Source of the DNA: a bacterium | GTDB taxonomy: Bacteria > 4484-113 > JAFGCY01 | Assembly: GCA_016932385.1 (NCBI GenBank) | Contig: JAFGCY010000084.1 | Location: 1-64,000, forward strand | Reading direction: 5' to 3' | Length of the DNA: 64,000 nt | Shown here: positions 58,584 to 64,000 of the stretch, piece by piece | Numbering within the stretch: position 1 is the first letter of the stretch | Layout of the letters: the number at the start of each line of letters is the position of its first letter | The notes under the pieces: model-generated | The model's database searches: none | The model's input: the letters and a program-made list of their open reading frames with translations, nothing else | What the model was told of the DNA's origin: nothing | Position numbers and translations under genes: made by a program

Positions 58584-59118
58584 CAACGGACCAGCCTTGA
58601 TGGCCATATTCTGGCAGGCTGCCATGCCCCGCGCCCAGGCCGATGCGCTCAAGTTCACGGTCTATGTCGGCCTGTTCGTCCTGGTCGTAGCGATCGTCAT
58701 GTACTTCGTTTTCAAGAATCTGCGGCCGAAGACGGACAACAGCGCGACCGATAAACTGCGCGAGGAATTCGAAAAGAGCAAGGATACCCTGCTGATGGCC
58801 GCCCAGGCCCGCAAGGCGGCCCGTGAGGCCCAGGAGGGCGCTGAGCGCCAGCAGGACGCCGAAGCCGAAGAGCGCGAGATGCTGTTGAACAACGTCGATC
58901 CCGAACTGGTCTTCGGCAAGACTTGTCCTTTGAGCGGACTGGAAATGATGAACGATCAGGATCTGGTGATCGATCCTTACACCGGCCAGGGCTACCATTT
59001 CAGCTCCTTCCTCAACGACTGGCCCGCCAACCAGGAACGGCCGAAGTATATCTATCGTTATCCCCAGGGCACGATCGTGCGCTCTGACCAGATGGTCGGC
59101 AGCTTCAAAATCGGCTAG
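58576..59118 (+). CDS. Membrane protein with coiled coil and C-terminal CPLSG domain
   Basis: 180 aa. One transmembrane helix (about 26-46), an Ala/Glu/Arg-rich coiled coil (about 55-105), then a compact domain TCPLSGLEMMNDQDLVIDPY with a following YHFSSFLNDWP. The CP-hydrophobic-S opening, DxDLVIDPxTGxxY and aromatic ending faintly recall U-box-like folds, but this is only a visual impression. AAGGAG is 7 nt before ATG 58576 (4 nt before ATG 58573). The start overlaps the upstream stop. Last gene of the operon. Confidence 0.65.
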   Translation: MLSNGPALMAIFWQAAMPRAQADALKFTVYVGLFVLVVAIVMYFVFKNLRPKTDNSATDKLREEFEKSKDTLLMAAQARKAAREAQEGAERQQDAEAEEREMLLNNVDPELVFGKTCPLSGLEMMNDQDLVIDPYTGQGYHFSSFLNDWPANQERPKYIYRYPQGTIVRSDQMVGSFKIG

Positions 59119-59133
59119 CTGGATCGGCGCTGG

Positions 59134-59502
59134 CTAGTCGGCGCACTCGTCCCGGCAGGTACACGGCCCGGCACAAATCTCCAGCGGATCGGCGGTTACC
59201 GCCGGCAGGTGGCAGTCGTCGGGCAGGCAAAGCCAGCCGCAGGGATCGCAGGGCGTCACCGGTTGATGCGGGGGCGCATCCACGCAGATCGCGGCGCAAC
59301 AAGGTTCGCACGGCACGATGCATTGGTGCTCAGGCCAGTCGCAAATCGGGCGGTATTTCGCGATCACGCAGGCCGCGGTAATGATCCGGCAGCAGTCGAT
59401 GGCGGCATCCAGTTCGATGTCGCGGTCGCAATCATCCGCCGCCCAGGCTAGGCCCAGCGGCAGGAACAGGAATAACAGCAGCGTGACAGCCCCGATGCGC
59501 AT
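59134..59502 (-). CDS. Exported Cys-rich protein
   Basis: 122 aa. Signal peptide cleaved near AWAADDCD. The mature chain of about 100 residues has 18 Cys, often as CC, CxxC or CxxCC (VPCEPCCAAIC, TPCDPCGWLC, GPCTCRDEC), with many Pro and Asp. No CxxCH, so not a cytochrome; disulphide knot or metal binding are possibilities. ATG 59502 (MRIGAVTLLL) chosen because TACAAT ends 6 nt upstream. Confidence 0.7.
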   Translation of the reverse strand: MRIGAVTLLLFLFLPLGLAWAADDCDRDIELDAAIDCCRIITAACVIAKYRPICDWPEHQCIVPCEPCCAAICVDAPPHQPVTPCDPCGWLCLPDDCHLPAVTADPLEICAGPCTCRDECAD

Positions 59503-59508
59503 AGGGAG

Positions 59509-59514
59509 ATTGTA
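59509..59514 (-). promoter_or_regulatory. -10 hexamer TACAAT, leaderless arrangement
   Basis: TACAAT ends 6 nt before ATG 59502. Confidence 0.5.
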
Positions 59515-59562
59515 GCGCAGGACGGGCACCTGACGGTCAAGTCGGCGGCCGGCCGGACGTGC

Positions 59563-60324
59563 TTAAGGAACGCGGAAGTTGTCCAGAACCTCGACGACCG
59601 TGGACAGGACCATGATCCGCGAGTAAAGCTTGGAATTGCCCGGCACCAAGAACCAGGGCGCGTGCGGCGCGTCGGTTTCCTTGAACATCGCCTCGGCGTA
59701 TTTGAAATACTCATCGTACTTCTCGCGGTTGCGCCAGTCTTCCTTGGTGATTTTCCACTTCTTAAGCGGATCCTCGGTACGGGATTTAAAGCGCCTGAAT
59801 TGCTCATCCTTGTCGATGTGCAGCCAGAATTTCATCAGACAGTAGTGGTCGTCCGCCAGGTGTTTCTCGAACTGGCGGATCTCCTCTTTGGATCGCTCGT
59901 ACTCCTCCGGCGTATTGAATCCCTCGATGGGCTCGACCAGCATCCGCCCGTACCAGCTGCGGTCGAAGATCGCGATGCGTCCCTTGCTCGGCAGGCGCAG
60001 CCAGAACCGGCGCAGGTAGTGGTGCGACAGCTCCTGCGGCGACGGCGCGCCGATCGCATGCACCTCCAGGCCGCGGGGGTCGAGGAACTGCACCAGGCGC
60101 TTGATCGCCCCGCCCTTGCCGGCCGCGTCCATGCCCTCGAAGATGATCACCACGCGCATGCCGGTGTCCACGATCAAACGCTGCAGGCGTACAAGGTCGA
60201 TCTGCAATTGATACAACTGGGCATCGTATTCCTTGTGTTTTATCTTCCTGGCCAGGTCGAGATCGGCCAGTGAAAGAAGCCTGCCGGGCTTACCATTCGT
60301 GTTGTTCTTTGACTTCTTGGACAT
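59563..60324 (-). CDS. PPK2-family polyphosphate kinase
   Basis: 253 aa, single PPK2 domain. Walker A EGMDAAGKGGAIKRL, Walker B IFDRSWYGRMLVEPIEGF, lid region RFWLRLPSKGRI, KFWLHIDKDEQFRRFKSRTEDPLKKWKITKEDW. Transfers phosphate between polyphosphate and nucleotides in the cytosol. The short basic N-terminus (MSKKSKNNTNGKPGR) is variable. TAAAAT ends 6 nt before ATG. Confidence 0.92.
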   Translation of the reverse strand: MSKKSKNNTNGKPGRLLSLADLDLARKIKHKEYDAQLYQLQIDLVRLQRLIVDTGMRVVIIFEGMDAAGKGGAIKRLVQFLDPRGLEVHAIGAPSPQELSHHYLRRFWLRLPSKGRIAIFDRSWYGRMLVEPIEGFNTPEEYERSKEEIRQFEKHLADDHYCLMKFWLHIDKDEQFRRFKSRTEDPLKKWKITKEDWRNREKYDEYFKYAEAMFKETDAPHAPWFLVPGNSKLYSRIMVLSTVVEVLDNFRVP

Positions 60325-60330
60325 AGTGTC

Positions 60331-60336
60331 ATTTTA
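60331..60336 (-). promoter_or_regulatory. -10 hexamer TAAAAT, leaderless arrangement
   Basis: TAAAAT ends 6 nt before ATG 60324. Confidence 0.5.
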
Positions 60337-60412
60337 ATGCGCCCAGTGGTAAGCGGTAACGATTTGATGAACAGTTGAGGAGAATCTAAACCAGGTTTAA
60401 TCTAGCCGGTTA

Positions 60413-61255
60413 TCAGTCGTCATCGGGTTCGTCACCGTGTTCTTCCAGCCAGCTCAACTGTTCCAGCCGGCGCGTGAACGGCGTGCCCTGGACCGGGTAG
60501 CCGCTGATCGCATCGACAACGATCTGCAGCACATTCAACCGCGCAAATAGCTTGTCGTTTCCCGGCAAAACAAACCAGGGGGCATGCGGCGCGTGGGTGG
60601 CATCGATCATCTTTTGCGCATGGTCGATATAAACATCGTACATGGCGCGGTTGCGCCAGTCTTCGGGGGTCAATTTCCACGATTTGTACGGATTGGCCAG
60701 CCGCCGCTTGAAGCGCTTGAATTGTTCCTTTTGGTCAACGTGGATCCAGAATTTCAATAGCAGGTAGTCCTCCTCGGCCAGGACCTGCTCGAAGCCGCGA
60801 ATCTGAGCCGCGGCACGCTCGTATTCCTGCGCGGTGCACAGCCCCTCGATCGGCTCCATCAGCATCCGGCTGTACCAGGAATAATCGTCGAAAATGGTGA
60901 TCCGACCCCGCTTGGGCAGACGCATCCAGTACCGGCGAAGGTAGTGGTGCGTCGTATCGACTTGGCTGGGCGGCCCCAGGCTGTGCACGCGGTAGCCACG
61001 CGGATCGAGAAACCGGGTCAGCCGTTTGATCGCGCCACCCTTTCCGGCCGCGTCCATGCCCTCGAAAACCAACAGCACGCGCAGGCCGTAATCGCCGACT
61101 TTCTGCTGCATGCGCACAATCTCCAGTAACAGACCGCGCATGCGCTCGTTGTATTCCAGGCGGCTGATCGCGGTCGTCAGGTCGACTTTGGCCAACTCCA
61201 TCTCGGAGCGGTAGCTGACCAAGGCATTGATATCTATAGCGTTGGTTTCACCCAT
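60413..61255 (-). CDS. PPK2-family polyphosphate kinase, divergent paralogue
   Basis: 280 aa. Same fold as the neighbour: EGMDAAGKGGAIKRLTRFLDPRG, HHYLRRYWMRLPKRGRI, KFWIHVDQKEQFKRFKRRLANPYKSWKLTPEDW. The Walker B segment reads IFDDYSWYSRM instead of IFDRSWYGRM, so the conserved Arg is gone and one residue is added. The acidic tail (WLEEHGDEPDDD) is extra. TAATAT ends 6 nt before ATG; each PPK2 gene therefore seems to have its own promoter. Confidence 0.9.
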   Translation of the reverse strand: MGETNAIDINALVSYRSEMELAKVDLTTAISRLEYNERMRGLLLEIVRMQQKVGDYGLRVLLVFEGMDAAGKGGAIKRLTRFLDPRGYRVHSLGPPSQVDTTHHYLRRYWMRLPKRGRITIFDDYSWYSRMLMEPIEGLCTAQEYERAAAQIRGFEQVLAEEDYLLLKFWIHVDQKEQFKRFKRRLANPYKSWKLTPEDWRNRAMYDVYIDHAQKMIDATHAPHAPWFVLPGNDKLFARLNVLQIVVDAISGYPVQGTPFTRRLEQLSWLEEHGDEPDDD

Positions 61256-61261
61256 CGACCC

Positions 61262-61267
61262 ATATTA
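61262..61267 (-). promoter_or_regulatory. -10 hexamer TAATAT, leaderless arrangement
   Basis: TAATAT ends 6 nt before ATG 61255. Confidence 0.45.
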
Positions 61268-61331
61268 GTACGAATCTAGGTGCTGCTGAGTGAATTTCCA
61301 GTGAAGAAGGGCATTCGTTAAAACCAACCAA

Positions 61332-62849
61332 TTAGTTTTGTGGATTGTATTTCGACGCGGCCGTGCTGGGCGCCGGAGCCTGCGCATCCGATGTTTGCGC
61401 GCCAGCCAGCATTCCACTCTCATCCAGAGCCAGGACTAGGACGTTACTGACGGGCCGCTGCTCGCTTTCCGCCATATTCAGCACCTCGCCGGCCACGACG
61501 ATCGTGCTCGATCCACCGCCGTCCAAATTCATGGCGGTATACGCTCCTTCCGTCAGCAGCAAGTCGCTGAGCGCTTCCAAGGTCACGCCACCGAATCCGG
61601 CACTTTCCAGCTCCTTGACTACCGCCAGGATCAGCTGGCCGCTTCTGGTCAAAGCGACTGCCGTGCGGCTGCGCTCGCTTTTGGCGATATCGGCCCGTAC
61701 TTTGTCCTCGGCGGAACTGATGTTCACGGCACCGTTTTCGATCAACATCGGGGCGCCGCCGACGGCGCTTCTGGCCTGGACAACCTGGCCGTTCATATCG
61801 GTAATCCGCGTCTCCAGTTGTACGCTGGTTCCAGCCGGAATCTGCTGCAATGGATTGGCCTCGGGGATGATGTCCGTACCGATCAGCATCACCTCCGGCG
61901 CCAGCCACAATCCGCTCGTGCTGTAGCTGTAAAAACGCAGTTGGTTGTTTTCCAGCAGGTAATAGAACATCCCGTTCTGGGGCAGGTTTTCGATGGGATA
62001 CTTGTAGTCGTAAACGATCACTTTACCTGGCTCATACGGATAGTTTTTAGCGCTGACGGGAATGCGGCTGCCGTTGACGATCAGCGCTGTTTCCACGTTA
62101 AAGCGGCCGATCAACACCTGGCCGTCGGTGGTCACAACCATCAACGGCCGCGTTGGATAGACGCCAGTAGCGCGGATGATTCCGTCCTCGACAAGCGTGG
62201 AAAGATGCTCGCCGGCGCTGCCGAAAAAGCCGCCGTTAATAACCACGTCCGCGCCCTCGCGACGGGCGAAACTGGAGGCTTCACGGCGGCGGGTTTTACC
62301 ATCGTAGCGGTCCGCCGCGGCCGTGTACAGGCGTACCTGGGAGCCCGGGTCGATCTTCACCATATAAAGATGAAAATTGCTGTCCCGGTAGGCACTGGTT
62401 TTCTCGATCAGGCTAACCCCGGTAGCCAGTTGGATGGTCTGTTCCGAGCGCACGGAGGTGTAAAAGCGCAGGTAGTAGTTTTGTTGGTCGAAGCGGATCA
62501 ACGGCTGGACCGGCAGGTTCAGGTAAAACCCCAGTTGCAGGTTGTCGCTGGACTGATACGTGCTGATCCGAGTCAGCAGGCTGTGATCGATCTCGGCCAA
62601 CGCTGTTTTGACATCCTCCGGAACAACCAGCTTGCAACCCGTGAAGGTCAGCAGGTAACGGTCCGGATCAAAGCGGAATGCTTCAGTGTAGGCTGGCTTC
62701 GAATCGAATCCCAACCGGATATCCAGGAAATACTGCGAGTGGCTGACCACGATTTCACGTAACTCGGCCGCGCACGCGGGCCTTGCCATGGATACGATGC
62801 CTGCCGCCAATACAGCGCAGGTCAGAAGGAATGCCAGGCGTTTCACCAT
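61332..62849 (-). CDS. Exported AMIN-like and phosphodiester glycosidase (NAGPA) protein
   Basis: 505 aa. Signal peptide (LLTCAVLAAGIVSMARPACAAE), then an AMIN-like beta domain (about 30-140), then a NAGPA/DUF2233 domain (about 150-480) with VVINGGFFGSAGEHLS, SAVGGAPMLIENG and TAMNLDGGGSSTIVV, the family's catalytic signatures. Such enzymes cleave phosphodiester-linked sugars, often in cell-wall or teichoic/exopolysaccharide contexts. ATG 62849 (MVKRLAFLL) rather than 62858, because TACAAT overlaps the earlier ATG. Confidence 0.88.
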   Translation of the reverse strand: MVKRLAFLLTCAVLAAGIVSMARPACAAELREIVVSHSQYFLDIRLGFDSKPAYTEAFRFDPDRYLLTFTGCKLVVPEDVKTALAEIDHSLLTRISTYQSSDNLQLGFYLNLPVQPLIRFDQQNYYLRFYTSVRSEQTIQLATGVSLIEKTSAYRDSNFHLYMVKIDPGSQVRLYTAAADRYDGKTRRREASSFARREGADVVINGGFFGSAGEHLSTLVEDGIIRATGVYPTRPLMVVTTDGQVLIGRFNVETALIVNGSRIPVSAKNYPYEPGKVIVYDYKYPIENLPQNGMFYYLLENNQLRFYSYSTSGLWLAPEVMLIGTDIIPEANPLQQIPAGTSVQLETRITDMNGQVVQARSAVGGAPMLIENGAVNISSAEDKVRADIAKSERSRTAVALTRSGQLILAVVKELESAGFGGVTLEALSDLLLTEGAYTAMNLDGGGSSTIVVAGEVLNMAESEQRPVSNVLVLALDESGMLAGAQTSDAQAPAPSTAASKYNPQN

Positions 62850-62856
62850 GCTAAGC

Positions 62857-62862
62857 ATTGTA
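62857..62862 (-). promoter_or_regulatory. -10 hexamer TACAAT, leaderless arrangement
   Basis: TACAAT ends 7 nt before ATG 62849 and covers the track's upstream ATG. Confidence 0.5.
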
Positions 62863-63066
62863 TAGCAGACGCAGTAAATTCAACCCGGTTCACAGCAAGA
62901 TTGCCATTATCAGTTAGCCACCAACTCGACTACCCCTCAGGCTTATCGCAAGGACCATGTGCGAAAGGCTAAGATAACTATCCTGAGCTACTTGCAGCGC
63001 AATGATTTTAGAACCGCTGTATACATGATATGTCATGGATGTCAATCAATAGTTTGATTTATCAGG

Positions 63067-63072
63067 TATAAT
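63067..63072 (+). promoter_or_regulatory. -10 hexamer TATAAT upstream of the edge lipoprotein
   Basis: TATAAT 40 nt before ATG 63113, giving a leader of about 33 nt that carries AAGGAACTAGGTG. This gene is leadered, unlike its neighbours. Confidence 0.45.
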
Positions 63073-63112
63073 GAGCCGTATCTAATAAGCTCTCAACAAG
63101 GAACTAGGTGAT

Positions 63113-64000
63113 ATGACGCGTACATCCTATATCATAGTCGTTATGTTACTGGGTCTCAGCATCGTAAGCCTGATCGCCTGCCAGGGCGCGCCGGGTAACC
63201 GCGTTGCCATTGATCCGGCAACCGATACCTCATTATCAACAAAGCACGTCGACCTGGCGAGCGCTTTGAATTCGGTGGATGCTGCCGGCGCTCTCGACGA
63301 CCTTGATGCGGACCTGTACGCCCGCCTGAGCACTGAGCTGAAACAAGTGCTGATCGACCTCTACGGCGACGATCCGGTCGCCCGCCGCAACCGGCTGGCC
63401 GCCGCGGTACCCCCCAGCGACACCAGCCGGGCCTGGGCGCCGCAATGCACCAGCACGCTCAGCGGGGAGACGACGCTGTACTTCCGCGGACGCCATGTCG
63501 GTGACTACAACATGGACGGTTTGGTCAGCGTCAGCGATATCACTCCGCTGGGATTCCATTTCAACAAAAACGTCACGGTGGACGCCGATGGATTTCCGGC
63601 GGCAAATGACGATAACGAATGGGCCGCGGTCACGGACGGCAACGAGGACCTGCTCGTCGGGATCAGCGATATCACACCGATCGGCCAGAATTGGGACTCG
63701 CGCCTGCTGGGTTACCGCATTTACCTCGGCATCGCAGGCACCGACGAATCATTCTCTTGGGATACCGAATACCAGCCGAATCCGGACGACGCCGGGCTTC
63801 CCTACAGCCTGGCATTCAGCGACAGCCGCGAGCCGAGCCAGGTTCAGCTGTACTCGTATACGTTTACCCGGCCGGCGCTGAATCCCGGCGAGACTCTCTG
63901 GGCCCGGATTGTGCCCTTTGACGGAACCATCGAGGAAACCCCAACTGAACTTCCGGTTGTGGAGGGAGCCCACGCCCCGCAAAAGTGTCAGATCTGCCAT
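63113..64000 (+). CDS. Lipoprotein with dockerin-like loops and a CxxCH motif (cut by window end)
   Basis: 296 codons are open to the window edge; not in the track because no stop is reached. Lipobox LIAC at about residue 23. Two calcium-loop-like repeats, GDYNMDGLVSVSDITPLG and TDGNEDLLVGISDITPIG (D-x-N-x-D pattern with a closing D), as in dockerin-type proteins, then a beta domain with RIYLGIAGTDESF and LWARIVPFDGTIEE. The last visible residues are KCQICH, a c-type heme motif. If that is the start of a heme domain, this is a dockerin-like cytochrome. ATG chosen from the GGTG Shine-Dalgarno and signal peptide. Confidence 0.75.
   Translation, partial: MTRTSYIIVVMLLGLSIVSLIACQGAPGNRVAIDPATDTSLSTKHVDLASALNSVDAAGALDDLDADLYARLSTELKQVLIDLYGDDPVARRNRLAAAVPPSDTSRAWAPQCTSTLSGETTLYFRGRHVGDYNMDGLVSVSDITPLGFHFNKNVTVDADGFPAANDDNEWAAVTDGNEDLLVGISDITPIGQNWDSRLLGYRIYLGIAGTDESFSWDTEYQPNPDDAGLPYSLAFSDSREPSQVQLYSYTFTRPALNPGETLWARIVPFDGTIEETPTELPVVEGAHAPQKCQICH

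Noticed and set aside
6487-62977. Shared 12-mer AGGCTAAGATAA at 6487-6498 and 62966-62977, both upstream of lipoprotein genes
   Set aside because: By rough expectation one or two such 12-mer pairs would occur by chance among the intergenic DNA of this window.
1-64000. CRISPR arrays, prophage, transposase or toxin-antitoxin and defence genes
   Set aside because: I looked for regular repeats, integrase/transposase motifs and defence-type neighbourhoods and saw none.

Overview
The window is one continuous stretch of bacterial chromosome. It is GC-rich by eye, densely coded, and holds about 55 protein genes. I saw no rRNA, tRNA, CRISPR array, prophage or insertion sequence. The cell envelope looks diderm: there is a TamB-like outer-membrane assembly protein, many lipoproteins, a Tat translocase, and periplasmic or surface c-type cytochromes. 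A PASTA protein, an AMIN plus phosphodiester-glycosidase protein and dockerin-like calcium loops also occur. I cannot name the phylum. At about 20 gene starts a TANNNT -10 hexamer sits 6 to 9 nt before the start codon with no Shine-Dalgarno, which is the pattern of leaderless mRNAs. This recalls Deinococcus-Thermus and some other Terrabacteria, but that is only an inference.

Layout. 0-2.3 kb: two paralogous polytopic membrane proteins, the second split by an apparent -1 frameshift at GGGAAAC. 2.3-6.4 kb: tyrS with an unusual insertion, a palindromic repeat, and a Clp-family disaggregase. 6.6-10.8 kb: a 47-residue lipoprotein, a CocE-like hydrolase, a tetraheme lipoprotein and an SH3 protein. 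10.9-14 kb: ruvC and ruvA separated by two exported paralogues of unknown family. 14-18.7 kb (minus): a lipoprotein, dacA, a Pro/Glu-rich membrane protein and an M42 peptidase. 19-25.7 kb (plus): an exported protein, a UvrD/PcrA helicase, a small membrane protein, rimO and a RocB-like M20 peptidase. 25.7-32.4 kb (minus): an exported protein, a membrane-anchored alpha/beta hydrolase, and a three-gene electron-transfer operon (HybA-like Fe-S protein, HybB/NrfD-like quinone protein, 23-heme lipoprotein). An AT-rich 515-bp intergenic region with perfect palindromes lies upstream of that operon.

32.9-37.7 kb (minus): a signalling cluster of HDOD, STAS, CHASE2-adenylate cyclase and a group-2 sigma factor. 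37.9-39.1 kb: tatC and tatA/B. 39.2-39.8 kb: a probably broken composite gene (GntR-like head, out-of-frame carboxypeptidase-regulatory-like tail). 39.9-45.3 kb (minus): a Zn/Mn-type ABC transporter, metK, rpe, a PASTA protein and a CAP-domain lipoprotein. 45.4-52.1 kb: a zinc ribbon protein, a GlsB-family protein, a hypothetical protein and tamB. 52.2-56.2 kb: an MFS transporter, a 58-aa coiled-coil protein, a B12-binding radical SAM protein and a lipoprotein. 56.3-59.1 kb (plus): an acyl-CoA thioesterase and a coupled three-gene operon (membrane-anchored beta-propeller plus two membrane/coiled-coil proteins). 59.1-62.8 kb (minus): a Cys-rich exported protein, two PPK2 polyphosphate kinases and an AMIN/NAGPA-domain protein. 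The right edge cuts a lipoprotein with two dockerin-like loops that shows a CxxCH heme motif in its last visible residues.

Functionally, most single genes are housekeeping. The notable accessory content is extracytoplasmic redox chemistry (23-heme module, tetraheme lipoprotein, edge CxxCH lipoprotein) and cyclic-nucleotide/STAS/HDOD signalling next to an alternative sigma factor. Several exported families I do not recognise are also present.
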